A program made the translations under genes and the position numbers. Below, in pieces: positions 1 through 6,269 of a stretch of 11,030 nucleotides of DNA. Numbering within the stretch: position 1 is the stretch's first letter; the number at the start of each line of letters is the position of its first letter. The DNA is from Lentzea sp. (GTDB lineage Bacteria; Actinomycetota; Actinomycetes; Mycobacteriales; Pseudonocardiaceae). The stretch covers positions 1-11,030 of the forward strand of contig JASLAV010000953.1 in assembly GCA_030146905.1 (NCBI GenBank). Reading direction: 5' to 3'. The notes below the pieces were generated by a model that was not told the DNA's origin, ran no database searches, and saw only the letters and a list, made by a program, of their open reading frames with translations.

Positions 1-483
1 GTGCGGAATGACCTCGTGCCCGGCAAAGGACAACAACCGGCAGAAGGCGTCCCCGATGATCGTCGACCGCAGGTGCCCGACGTGCATCTCCTTGGCGACG
101 TTGGGGCTGCTGTAGTCGATGGCGATGCGCCGGGGCGAGTCCGTGACAGGCACACCGAGCCGCGAGTCAGCGAGCAACTTCGCGGTCTCGGCCTCCAGCC
201 ACTCGCGCTTGAGCTTGAGGTTGATGAAGCCGGGTCCGGCGATCTCCGCCGTCTCGACGGCATCACCGGCATCGAGGTGCTCGACGATCAGCTCGGCGAC
301 CTCACGAGGCTTCCTGCCGACCTTCTTGGCAAGGCTCATGGCAACGTTGCACTGGTAGTCGGCACCGTCGCGGTTGGACGGTCGGATCAGCGCTTCCCCG
401 GGGGTGATGTCCACGTCCAGAGCGGCGCGCAAGGCAACCGCGACCCGCTGGCCCAGTTCGAGCCCGACATCTCCACGCAGCAC
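1..483 (-). CDS. argS: Arginyl-tRNA synthetase, N-terminal 161 residues (partial)
   Basis: Class I aminoacyl-tRNA synthetase that charges tRNA-Arg with arginine in the cytoplasm. Only the first 161 residues are present; the gene runs off the left edge, and the family is usually about 550-590 residues. Residues 1 to about 110 form the ArgRS-specific N-terminal additional domain that contacts tRNA, with typical segments such as [16 protein letters not shown] and [11 protein letters not shown]. The catalytic fold follows with [24 protein letters not shown] (residues 134-137) is the class I HIGH signature that binds ATP. I start at the GTG at 483-481 (MLRGDVG), because an AAAGG lies 8 nt upstream; the GTG at 489 is too close to that site. 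Identification is firm. No convincing promoter was found in the leader, which contains an unusual T-poor repeat tract. Confidence 0.95.
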   Translation of the reverse strand, partial: MLRGDVGLELGQRVAVALRAALDVDITPGEALIRPSNRDGADYQCNVAMSLAKKVGRKPREVAELIVEHLDAGDAVETAEIAGPGFINLKLKREWLEAETAKLLADSRLGVPVTDSPRRIAIDYSSPNVAKEMHVGHLRSTIIGDAFCRLLSFAGHEVIPH

Positions 484-542
484 TGAACACACCTTTCACC
501 CACGGCTTGTCCACCCAGTATTTCACCCGGCGCCAAACCGAT

Positions 543-762
543 AGCGCCCGCCCACAACGCGAAGCCGAAGGCGAGCAAGCGAAGGCGAAGCCGAGCCGCT
601 TCGAACACCCCGCAGCGAACGCGCCCAGAGCAAAGCAACCACCCCGCCCCGGCCGCGAAGACCAACCTCACCAACGCCCGAGCAACAAAGCCCCACCACC
701 CACCAGAGCGGCCAGAGCGACCGCCCCGAAAACCACAACCCACCCCAAAGCGGGAACCCCGG
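543..762. other. T-depleted tract (A-depleted on the transcribed-sense minus strand)
   Basis: Across these 220 bases the plus strand has only three T residues (600, 601, 668), while A stays abundant. The runs 543-599, 602-667 and 669-762 contain none. The tract covers the last 30 or so codons of the M50 peptidase gene and continues past its stop codon (668-670) into the leader of argS, so codon choice alone does not explain it. On the minus strand it is G/T/C only, with several runs of three or four G around 680-760, so R-loop or G-quadruplex formation in the non-template strand is conceivable. That is inference; the base counts are seen directly. Confidence 0.8.
559..603. repeat. Short imperfect CGAAG-type repeats in the argS leader
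   Basis: The 10-mer gcgaagccga occurs exactly at 559-568 and 585-594. The 9-mer cgaaggcga occurs at 566-574 and 580-588. The last unit folds with the following bases into a 6-bp hairpin (586-591 with 598-603). The cluster sits 76-120 bases upstream of the argS start and 65-110 bases past the M50 peptidase stop, so the hairpin could be a weak terminator for the M50 transcript. It has no T-tract. It may be a slippage product or part of a dispersed repeat; nothing else in the window matches it. Confidence 0.45.
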
Positions 763-1399
763 TCAACCAGGCCAGCTGATCGGCATCAGACCGGGGAGCC
801 TGCCGCCGCCACCGCTTGACCTGCAACTCCCAAACAGGCCGGACCCCACCCAGCAGCAAGAACCAGGCGAAAACATAAGCAGCGGCATCCCGAACCTCAA
901 CAGAGGCGTAAAACGAGACAAAAAGAAGCAAAACCCCGGTGACGACAACGGACAACACACCGAACACATTCCGGATCATGATCAACATAGCGGCCAGAAA
1001 AGCGATGCTGACCCACAGCATCACCTGGACCTGCTCCTGGGTGATCAGCAAAGCGGCCCCGAACCCGAGCAACGACGGAGCCACGTACCCGGCCAGAGCG
1101 GTGAGCACCATCCCTGGCCCGCGGGGCTTCCCGCGCGACACGGTGAGGCCACTGGTGTCGGAGTGCAGCTTGATGCCGCTGAGCCGCCGCCCGGTCAGCA
1201 CCGCGAGCAGCGCGTGCCCGCCCTCGTGGGCGATGGTGATGACGTTGCGGGTGATCCGCCAGATCCCGTGCGGGGCGACCGCCAGGAACGCGGCCAGCGC
1301 GGTCCCCCAGGTGATCAGCACCTCGTGGGTCAGCAACGAGCCTGGCAACAGGTCGGAAGGCATCGAGACATCGAAACAGACGCGCCGTGAGAGCCACAT
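668..1399 (-). CDS. M50-type membrane zinc metallopeptidase (peptidase M50B-like family)
   Basis: Predicted integral-membrane metalloprotease of the actinobacterial M50B-like family; the substrate is unknown. The zinc site HEGGH (HExxH) lies at residues 58-62, just after a first hydrophobic helix, followed by the family-typical stretch around LSGIKLHSDTSGLTVSRGK and a glycine-rich helix (MVLTALAGYVAPSLLG). Further helices cover about residues 128-192, then a basic loop (KRWRRQ) with DADQLAWLTG, and a final helix. Length (243 aa) is normal for the family. The ATG at 1399 has GGAG 6 nt upstream. However, this start and its ribosome site lie inside a strong hairpin, so the ATG at 1363 (MPSDLLPG, no clear Shine-Dalgarno) is a real alternative. 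The 3' part uses many T-ending codons, unlike its neighbours. It lies 54 bp behind the DUF4383 gene on the same strand and may be co-transcribed by read-through. Confidence 0.88.
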   Translation of the reverse strand: MWLSRRVCFDVSMPSDLLPGSLLTHEVLITWGTALAAFLAVAPHGIWRITRNVITIAHEGGHALLAVLTGRRLSGIKLHSDTSGLTVSRGKPRGPGMVLTALAGYVAPSLLGFGAALLITQEQVQVMLWVSIAFLAAMLIMIRNVFGVLSVVVTGVLLLFVSFYASVEVRDAAAYVFAWFLLLGGVRPVWELQVKRWRRQAPRSDADQLAWLTGVPALGWVVVFGAVALAALVGGGALLLGRW

Positions 1400-1423
1400 C
1401 AAGGGCTCCGCACGGCGCGTCTG
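1377..1423 (-). promoter_or_regulatory. Long hairpin enclosing the upstream start codon of the M50 peptidase gene
   Basis: The arms cagacgcgccgtg (1377-1389) and cacggcgcgtctg (1411-1423) form a perfect 13-bp inverted repeat. Inside it gagcc (1391-1395) and ggctc (1404-1408) add 5 bp, separated by a small internal loop, leaving an 8-nt apical loop. On the minus-strand transcript the GGAG ribosome site is mostly in the inner stem and the AUG at 1399 is in the apical loop. It may act as a translational or attenuation control of the M50 gene. If the real start is 1363, it is instead a second terminator for the upstream DUF4383 gene. There is no U-tract. Confidence 0.6.
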
Positions 1424-1425
1424 GA

Positions 1426-1447
1426 CCGGACAGGGGAACCCGTCCGG
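1426..1447 (-). terminator. Putative terminator hairpin after the DUF4383 gene
   Basis: Seven bases past the DUF4383 stop codon, ccggac (1426-1431) and ggg (1433-1435) pair with ccc (1439-1441) and gtccgg (1442-1447). This gives a 9-bp stem with one bulged A and a 3-nt loop. No U-tract follows, which is common for actinobacterial terminators. It lies directly before the larger hairpin at 1377-1423. Confidence 0.5.
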
Positions 1448-1453
1448 GGGGTC

Positions 1454-2074
1454 TCAGTGCTTGATCTTGTCCTTGCTCACGCGTTCGGTCTTCGGGTCGA
1501 CCACCGCCTGCTGCTTGGTGATCGGCTCGGTGGGCGCGACCGGGCTCACGGCCGGCTCCACCCGCTCGTCGCGCGGCATGTCGTCCCGCTCGTCGCGGAA
1601 CGCCTCCGAGCGCGGCTCCGGCAGGACCGGCTCCTCCTCCTCGATCAGCTTGCGGCGCGCGGGCATCACCGCGAGCAGCAGGCCGAAGATCGCGATGCCG
1701 AGGTGCAGCCAGTTGTCGTTGGTGTTGACCGCCAGCGGGTTGCCGTACTGCTCAGCCGGGTTCTGGGCGAGGATCCCCGTGATCATGAGGTCCCACACGA
1801 AGAGCGCGGTGAAGCCGGCGAACAGCAGCCAGCCGTACGTGCGGGCCAGTCCAGACCCGAGGGCCATGAGCAGCCCGAGCACGCCGACGACCACGAAGAC
1901 CAGGTTGTGCAGCGGGTTCACGGAGAACCCGAGCACGTACGACTGGGCGGCCCAGTCGCCGATGCCGGTGCGTGTGAAGCCCACGACGCCGAACACGATG
2001 AACGCGATGCCGGCCAGACCGGCCAGCAGCTGCACCGGTTGCAGACCGGCGATCTTGACAGTGCGGTGGGTCAT
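1454..2074 (-). CDS. DUF4383 domain-containing membrane protein
   Basis: A 206-residue protein of the actinobacterial DUF4383 family, whose biochemical role is not known to me. Four hydrophobic helices are visible at about residues 14-33, 54-73, 78-100 and 121-138. Family hallmarks are FSVNPLHNLVF before helix 2 and NTNDNWLHLGI before helix 4. The C-terminal 65 or so residues are charged and cytoplasmic or disordered in appearance (IEEEEPVLPEP, then Glu/Arg/Pro-rich), ending KDKIKH. This tail is longer than I expect for the minimal family domain. The ATG at 2074 has a strong GGAGGG ribosome site 4 nt upstream. A stress-sigma-type promoter matches 36 bases further upstream, and a hairpin terminator follows the stop. 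A role in envelope stress is inference from the promoter only. Confidence 0.9.
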   Translation of the reverse strand: MTHRTVKIAGLQPVQLLAGLAGIAFIVFGVVGFTRTGIGDWAAQSYVLGFSVNPLHNLVFVVVGVLGLLMALGSGLARTYGWLLFAGFTALFVWDLMITGILAQNPAEQYGNPLAVNTNDNWLHLGIAIFGLLLAVMPARRKLIEEEEPVLPEPRSEAFRDERDDMPRDERVEPAVSPVAPTEPITKQQAVVDPKTERVSKDKIKH

Positions 2075-2109
2075 GACGCCCTCCAGGCTCCGTTCTTGTC
2101 GCCGCCGGA

Positions 2110-2135
2110 CTACCCCGCGCTCACATTCCGCAAAC
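2110..2135 (-). promoter_or_regulatory. Candidate SigB/SigF-type promoter of the DUF4383 gene
   Basis: On the minus strand GTTT (2135-2132) is followed by 16 nt and GGGTAG (2115-2110). This fits the GTTT-N15/17-GGGTA pattern of actinobacterial general-stress sigma factors of the SigB/SigF type. The -10 element ends 35 nt before the ATG at 2074, leaving a leader of roughly 28 nt that contains the GGAGGG ribosome site. Spacing and position are both right, but the motif is short and could occur by chance. Confidence 0.5.
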
Positions 2136-2331
2136 CGTTCCGGCCGTTCACGGACACATCCGGCATTCCGTTGCGCACGACGATCAAGTTCTTCTCGGCC
2201 ACGTGCACCACGCGCGCCCGTGACGGGTTCACCAGGACGTGCGAGACGTGCATCCCCACCGTGCGCACGCCGAGCACCAGTTCCTCGGCGATCTCCTTGT
2301 TGGTGCGGCCCCGGCCCACGAGCTCCGGCAC
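2110..2331 (-). pseudogene. LuxR-type helix-turn-helix remnant
   Basis: Between the DUF4383 and methyltransferase genes, the minus strand encodes a C-terminal LuxR/GerE-like DNA-binding segment: ELVGRGRTNKEIAEELVLG followed by VRTVGMHVSHVLV, about 2225-2325. It matches the family pattern with NKEIAEEL, the recognition helix and V-x-x-HV. The expected upstream sensor or receiver part is missing. An in-frame TGA (2368-2370) precedes the segment, and the frame loses similarity after HVLV, ending at a TAG that overlaps the DUF4383 promoter. A further 20-codon scrap (VLAGSWGNVRHALERATALR, 2430-2371) lies in the same frame upstream of the stop. I read this as a degraded regulator rather than a working small protein. 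The rest of the 2075-2433 gap shows nothing else coding. Confidence 0.55.
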
Positions 2332-2433
2332 CTTGCGACCCGGTCGGCGTGGCGCAGCATTTCCGTTTCACCGCAACGCCGTCGCCCGCTCAAGCGCGTG
2401 GCGCACGTTCCCCCAGGAGCCGGCGAGCACCCG

Positions 2434-3096
2434 TCAGATGCTGCCCTTGCGGCCGATTCCCGCGTATGCGCCGGGAACCACGCACGGCGCCTCCATCGAC
2501 AGGCCTTCCATCAGCTGCTCGACCGGAGCCGGGTGCGACACGACGAGGAACCCGCCGGCTGGCAGCGCGTGCCGGTAGCGGCGCACCACGCGTCCCGGTC
2601 CGGTGGAGTCGTCGACGTACCTGAGGACGTCGACCATCAGCACCGCGTACGGCTCGCGCAGGTCCAGGTGGGACAGCACACCCGGATGTCGCAGCACCTG
2701 CTCCGGCCGGCGCAGGTCGGCCTCCACCGCGCAGGCCCGCGGCTCGCCGCGCAGCAGCCCGCGGGCGAACGCCACCGTCACCGGGTCCGAGTCCACGTAG
2801 ACGACGCGGGACTCCGGCAGCGTCTGGTGGGTCGAACCACAGGTCGGGATGCCCGAACCGAGGTCGAGGAACTGGCGCACGCCCGCCGCCCAGCAGTGGC
2901 GGACGGCGTGGCGCAGGAACGTGCGGTGCGCGCGGGTGACCAGCGGCAGTTCGGGGTCGATCCGGACCGCCTGCTTGGCGAACGCCCTGTCCGGCGCGTA
3001 GTTGTGCGCGCCACCCAGGTAGAAGTCATGGATCCGCGCGGCGTTCGGCCGACGTACGTCGACCTCGAAGCGTGCGAAGGCGGGGACCGCGGCCAT
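2434..3096 (-). CDS. SAM-dependent methyltransferase, DUF574 family, shortened
   Basis: Predicted Rossmann-fold methyltransferase of the actinobacterial DUF574 family (Pfam Methyltransf_19); substrate unknown. Visible family signatures are RIHDFYLGGAHNYAPDR (residues 21-37), the SAM-binding strand FLDLGSGIPT (76-85), the acidic YVDSDP (100-105) that would hold the SAM ribose, and EADLRRPEQVL. These are followed by YAVLMVDVLRYVDD and GGFLVVSHP. The protein is 220 residues, against roughly 265-280 usual. The usual tail motif is kept (GAYAGIGRK resembles the family's end), but the stretch that normally precedes it is missing, so an internal C-terminal deletion is likely. The ATG at 3096 has no Shine-Dalgarno; TACGCT lies 6 nt before it, so leaderless transcription is plausible. 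Whether it is still active is uncertain, because the catalytic core is intact but the cap region is not. Confidence 0.85.
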   Translation of the reverse strand: MAAVPAFARFEVDVRRPNAARIHDFYLGGAHNYAPDRAFAKQAVRIDPELPLVTRAHRTFLRHAVRHCWAAGVRQFLDLGSGIPTCGSTHQTLPESRVVYVDSDPVTVAFARGLLRGEPRACAVEADLRRPEQVLRHPGVLSHLDLREPYAVLMVDVLRYVDDSTGPGRVVRRYRHALPAGGFLVVSHPAPVEQLMEGLSMEAPCVVPGAYAGIGRKGSI

Positions 3097-3182
3097 TCGC
3101 AGAGCGTAACTGGCGCCTAGACCATTCGGGCGAAGTTTTCGAAGATTCTTTGGGTCCGTCTGACATGGACACCTTGCGGGAG

Positions 3183-3211
3183 GGCCCGGCCCACCCCACG
3201 AAGACCGGGCC
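3183..3211 (-). terminator. Possible terminator hairpin after tRNA-Glu
   Basis: Three bases past the tRNA 3' end, ggcccgg (3183-3189) pairs with ccgggcc (3205-3211) around a 15-nt loop. There is no T-tract. Position and stem strength suggest a terminator for the tRNA transcript. Confidence 0.35.
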
Positions 3212-3214
3212 ACG

Positions 3215-3286
3215 TAGCGCGTACGGGGATCGAACCCGTGTTTCCGGAGTGAGAATCCGACGTCCTGACCACTGGACGAACGCGCC
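3215..3286 (-). tRNA. tRNA-Glu (anticodon CTC)
   Basis: A 72-nt minus-strand cloverleaf can be drawn completely. The acceptor GGCGCGT pairs with ACGCGCT (terminal G-U), with discriminator A. The D arm is GTCC/GGAC. The anticodon stem TCGGA/TCCGG carries loop TTCTCAC, giving anticodon CTC (3253-3251), which reads GAG. The variable loop has 4 nt. The T arm is ACGGG-TTCGATC-CCCGT. CCA is not encoded. No integrase or direct repeat of the 3' end is seen, so there is no sign of use as an attachment site. Confidence 0.95.
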
Positions 3287-3291
3287 GAGAA

Positions 3292-3315
3292 CGAGCATTG
3301 ACGAACAAATGCTCG
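3292..3315. repeat. 8-bp perfect inverted repeat in the tRNA-Glu leader
   Basis: cgagcatt (3292-3299) and aatgctcg (3308-3315) are exact inverted copies with an 8-nt loop. They lie 6-29 bases upstream of the tRNA 5' end, just downstream of the candidate promoter. The element could be a leader hairpin removed during tRNA 5' maturation, or an operator-like site. Function is inferred only from position. Confidence 0.4.
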
Positions 3316-3318
3316 CAG

Positions 3319-3348
3319 AGTTTAGTAGAAAGTGAACCAGCTGGTCAG
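3319..3348 (-). promoter_or_regulatory. Candidate promoter of tRNA-Glu
   Basis: On the minus strand CTGACC (3348-3343) and TAAACT (3324-3319) are separated by 18 nt, resembling a housekeeping -35/-10 pair. Transcription would start near 3312, about 26 nt before the tRNA. The local drop in GC supports a promoter. The remaining bases up to the PucR stop at 3431 show no gene. Confidence 0.35.
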
Positions 3349-3430
3349 AGCTTTGAGGGCGCTCCTGCCCATTCCTCTGCGGTAATCATGGAACAATGAT
3401 GACCGAACAACCGGACAGCCCGCAAAGGAA

Positions 3431-4765
3431 TTAATCGAGCCACCTGAGGGCGAGCCACAGCGAGGCCCGCGCGTCCGCCGTTCCCAGGTCGCGGCCGAGC
3501 AGGCGTTCGGCGTGCGAGATGCGGTGCCGGACGCTGTTGCGGTGCACGCCGAGGACCGCAGCGGTCCGGTCCCAGCCGCCGTGCTGTCCCAGCCAGACCC
3601 TCAGCGTCTCGACCAGTTCGGGACGTCCGAGCAGGCCGGCGAGCTCGCGGCGGGCGAACTCGCGCGCCGTCGCCGGGTCCACGAGGGAGGCCAGGTCGGA
3701 CGCGGGCAGCGCGGGCTCGCCGGTCGCCCTGGCGCGCGCCAGCAAGGCCGTCGCCTCCTCCGCCGCCGCCGCGATCCCGTCCTCGCCGACCGGCGACGAC
3801 ACCCCGACCGGTCCGGACACCTCCACCGTCTCGGGTACCAGCGCGAGGAAACCGTCGTCCGACTTCGACACCAGCGGCCCGTACCGCCGCGCCAGCACCT
3901 CGTAGTCCACGCGCGACTCCCCCGCGACCACCCGGTACGGGCCCGGCCCCAGCACGGCCGCCACACCGGACGCGCGCGCCCGCAGCAGGGCCGAGGCCGC
4001 GAGCCGCGCGATCCGGCCCCGTTCGCTCTCCACGTCCCTGCGCAGCAACCCGAGCAACGCCAGCGCGACCGCGACGACCGCCCGTTCGGCTGGGGACAGC
4101 GGAGCCGGGCGGCGCACCACGAGGACCGCGGACTCGACGGGATCGAGCGTCACGTGGTCATCACCCACCCTGGCCGAGGCCGAACGAGGGCCCCGTCCCG
4201 ACGCGACACGGCGTGCGAGAGAGGCGACGTCCTCCGGCGCGGACCCCGGATCGACGAGATCGGCGCGGCAGTCCAGCACCGCGGCCAGCGTCGCCAGCAC
4301 GGACTCGACGGGACGGACGCGGGTGGCGGCGCGGGTCAGGTCTCGCTGGCTGTCGGCGAGCATCCGCTGCTCGCGCACGGCGATCTCCGCGAGCAACGCG
4401 CCCAGCGCCTGGGAGACGGCGAGGAACGGCGTCGACGGCGGCACCTCCAGCAGCGGCATGCCCTGCGCCTCGCACGCCAGGAGCAGCGATGACGGCACCG
4501 CGGAGAACTCCGGCTCCACACCGAACCCGATGGCCGCGACACCGGACGAGACCAGCCCGGCGACGTACACCGGCACGTCGGACGGGAACCGCACACCGGC
4601 CGTGAGCAGCAGCTCCTCACCGACGAGGTACGGCGTCGGGTCCTCGAGCTCCGACACGTGCGCCCAGCGGACCGGCCGGTCCAGGGCGTCGCCTCCACAG
4701 AGGACGGTCAGCCCGAGGCCCGCGCGGGCGACGAGGTCCCGCAACGGGACGGTGTGCACAACCAT
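3431..4765 (-). CDS. PucR-family transcriptional regulator
   Basis: Cytoplasmic DNA-binding regulator of 444 residues. Residues about 5-122 are the N-terminal PucR effector-sensing domain (PLRDLVARAGLGLTVLCGGD, then VRWAHVSELEDPTPYLVGEELLLTAG). The middle is a divergent, alanine-rich region with no obvious catalytic motif. Residues 384-444 are the C-terminal PucR-type helix-turn-helix (LVETLRVWLGQHGG, AAVLGVHRNSVRHRI, ERLLG). PucR-family proteins usually regulate nitrogen-compound catabolism and are often activators of adjacent genes. Here the gene diverges from a guanidino-compound operon, so the effector is probably an arginine-derived metabolite (inference). I start at the ATG at 4765 (MVVHTVPLRDL), with a weak GGCGAG upstream. 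GTG codons at 4792, 4759 and nearby are alternatives. One of two TGTGCACAAC elements overlaps the first codons and the other lies just upstream, so autoregulation is likely. Confidence 0.92.
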   Translation of the reverse strand: MVVHTVPLRDLVARAGLGLTVLCGGDALDRPVRWAHVSELEDPTPYLVGEELLLTAGVRFPSDVPVYVAGLVSSGVAAIGFGVEPEFSAVPSSLLLACEAQGMPLLEVPPSTPFLAVSQALGALLAEIAVREQRMLADSQRDLTRAATRVRPVESVLATLAAVLDCRADLVDPGSAPEDVASLARRVASGRGPRSASARVGDDHVTLDPVESAVLVVRRPAPLSPAERAVVAVALALLGLLRRDVESERGRIARLAASALLRARASGVAAVLGPGPYRVVAGESRVDYEVLARRYGPLVSKSDDGFLALVPETVEVSGPVGVSSPVGEDGIAAAAEEATALLARARATGEPALPASDLASLVDPATAREFARRELAGLLGRPELVETLRVWLGQHGGWDRTAAVLGVHRNSVRHRISHAERLLGRDLGTADARASLWLALRWLD

Positions 4766-4786
4766 GGCTCGCCGATTGTGCACAAC
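4753..4786. promoter_or_regulatory. Paired TGTGCACAAC operator candidates, PucR/transporter divergent region
   Basis: The 10-mer tgtgcacaac occurs exactly at 4753-4762 and 4777-4786, 24 bp apart, a little over two helical turns. Each copy holds the 8-bp palindrome TGTGCACA; the second extends to the 10-bp palindrome TTGTGCACAA (4776-4785). I noticed no other copies in the window. Relative to the candidate operon promoter at 4793-4821 the sites centre near -48 and -72, a common activator position. Relative to the regulator gene they cover its start and probable promoter. Binding by the adjacent PucR protein is inferred. Confidence 0.6.
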
Positions 4787-4792
4787 GACCAC

Positions 4793-4821
4793 TTACCGGC
4801 GCCAGCACGGGTTCCTACTGT
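4793..4821 (+). promoter_or_regulatory. Candidate promoter of the transporter operon
   Basis: TTACCG (4793-4798), a 17-nt spacer and TACTGT (4816-4821) form a weak housekeeping-type promoter. Transcription would start near 4828, about 20 nt before the GTG at 4848, and the leader would include the GAGGAGG ribosome site (4834-4840). A poor -35 next to upstream palindromes is what an activator-dependent promoter would look like. Confidence 0.4.
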
Positions 4822-4847
4822 GACCTGCGACCTGAGGAGGTCCGGCT

Positions 4848-6269
4848 GTGGCTCTCGACTACGCGGTGATCGCCGCCTACGTGCTCGGCATGATCGGCAT
4901 GGGCTGGTGGGGCATGCGCCGCGCCACCAGCAAGAGCGAGTACCTGGTCGCCGGACGCAGGCTCGGGTTCGCGATGTACTCCGGCACCATGTCCGCCGTC
5001 GTGCTCGGCGGCGCGTCGACCATCGGCGGCGTCGGGCTCGGCTACCGGTTCGGCATCTCCGGCGCCTGGATGGTGTTCGCCATCGGTCTCGGCATCCTGT
5101 CGCTCTCCGCGTTGTTCGCGCGCCGGATCGTCAGGTTGAAGGTCTACACCGTTTCCCAGATGCTCGACCTGCGCTACGGCGGCAACTCGTCGCTGGTGTC
5201 GGGCGCGGTCATGTGGGCGTACACGCTGATGCTGACCGTCACGTCGACGATCGCCTACTCGACGATCTTCACCGTCCTCTTCGGACTGCCGAAGACCATC
5301 GGTGTCGTCATCGGCGGTGGCATCGTGGTGCTCTACAGCGTCCTCGGCGGCATGTGGTCGATCACGCTGACCGACATCGTCCAGTTCGTCGTCAAGACCA
5401 TCGGCATCCTGTTCCTGCTGCTCCCGATCTCGCTGGTCTCCGCCGGCGGGTTCGACGGCATCCGGCAGCGGCTCGATGATCCGGCGATGTTCGACATCGG
5501 CAACATCGGCATCAGCACGATCATCACGTTCCTGCTGATCTACGTGTTCGGACTGCTGATCGGTCAGGACGTCTGGCAGCGCGTGTTCACCGCGAGGTCC
5601 CCTCGGGTGGCGACGTGGGGCGGGATCACCTCGGGGCTGTACTGCCTGGTCTACGCCGTCGCGGGGGCGTTGATCGGCACGGCCGGCAGGGCGTTGTACC
5701 CGGACATCGCCGACAAGGACGAGGCGTTCGCGACGATGGTCGAGAACCTGCTGCCGACCGGCGTCCGCGGGCTCGTCCTCGCCGCGGCACTGGCGGCGAT
5801 GATGTCGACGTCGTCCGGTGCGTTGATCGCCTGCGCGACCGTCGCGGCCAACGACATCTGGCGGCGCAAGACCGACGTCCACTCCAACCGGATGTTCACG
5901 CTGGTGCTCGGCATCATCGCCATCGGCATCGCGGTGGCGCTGAACGACGTGGTGGCGGCGTTGACCGTCGCCTACAACATCCTCGTCGGCGGCCTGCTGG
6001 TCGCGATCATCGGCGGGCTGGTGTGGAAGCGCGGTACCCGCATCGGCGCGATGGTGTCGATGGCGATCGGTGCGTTGACGGCGATCACGTTCATGGTGAT
6101 CGACGGTGTGCTCGCCGACTCGCCCATCTACTGGAGCCTCGGCTCATCGCTCGTGACGTACGTGATCATCAGCCTGGCCACGCCCGCGACCTCGCCCGAG
6201 GTGCTCGCGGCGTGGGAACGCAGGGTGGCGGGCGATGCTTCCGATGACGAGGAGGAGGTGAACGCGTGA
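4848..6269 (+). CDS. Sodium:solute symporter family (SSS) transporter
   Basis: Integral-membrane Na+-coupled symporter of the SSS family (TC 2.A.21), 473 residues. It begins with a hydrophobic helix, then the typical [18 protein letters not shown] loop and a second-helix region [22 protein letters not shown]. The family signature near residues 314-334, [20 protein letters not shown] followed by NDIWRR, corresponds to the helix containing the Na2-site Ser/Thr residues. About 13 membrane segments can be read. The tail is acidic (DASDDEEE). The GTG start has a strong GAGGAGG 7 nt upstream. It is the first gene of the operon, and its stop overlaps the next start by 4 bp. The substrate is unknown. 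Context suggests arginine, 2-ketoarginine or another guanidino acid such as 4-guanidinobutanoate; a polyamine or unrelated organic acid cannot be ruled out. Confidence 0.92.
   Translation: MALDYAVIAAYVLGMIGMGWWGMRRATSKSEYLVAGRRLGFAMYSGTMSAVVLGGASTIGGVGLGYRFGISGAWMVFAIGLGILSLSALFARRIVRLKVYTVSQMLDLRYGGNSSLVSGAVMWAYTLMLTVTSTIAYSTIFTVLFGLPKTIGVVIGGGIVVLYSVLGGMWSITLTDIVQFVVKTIGILFLLLPISLVSAGGFDGIRQRLDDPAMFDIGNIGISTIITFLLIYVFGLLIGQDVWQRVFTARSPRVATWGGITSGLYCLVYAVAGALIGTAGRALYPDIADKDEAFATMVENLLPTGVRGLVLAAALAAMMSTSSGALIACATVAANDIWRRKTDVHSNRMFTLVLGIIAIGIAVALNDVVAALTVAYNILVGGLLVAIIGGLVWKRGTRIGAMVSMAIGALTAITFMVIDGVLADSPIYWSLGSSLVTYVIISLATPATSPEVLAAWERRVAGDASDDEEEVNA

Noticed and set aside
1..486. Plus-strand open frame of 161 codons at the left edge
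   Set aside because: It is the complement of the argS N-terminus, which carries the HVGH motif and typical ArgRS segments.
543..762. T-poor tract as part of a diversity-generating retroelement or CRISPR
   Set aside because: No reverse transcriptase, no template/variable repeat pair and no regularly spaced repeats are present; the short repeats at 559-594 are too irregular.
939..2624. Long plus-strand open frame of 561 codons
   Set aside because: It is antisense to the M50 and DUF4383 genes, which have clear family motifs and ribosome sites. Its translation is Ser/Arg/Pro-rich with no recognisable domain, as expected for a high-GC shadow frame.
3215..3286. tRNA-Glu as an integration site of a mobile element
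   Set aside because: No integrase, no duplicated tRNA 3' end and no compositional break on either side was seen.
3393..3433. Tiny plus-strand ORF starting ATGACCGAACAACC, 11 codons
   Set aside because: It is too short, has no ribosome site and overlaps the PucR stop codon; chance is the simplest explanation.
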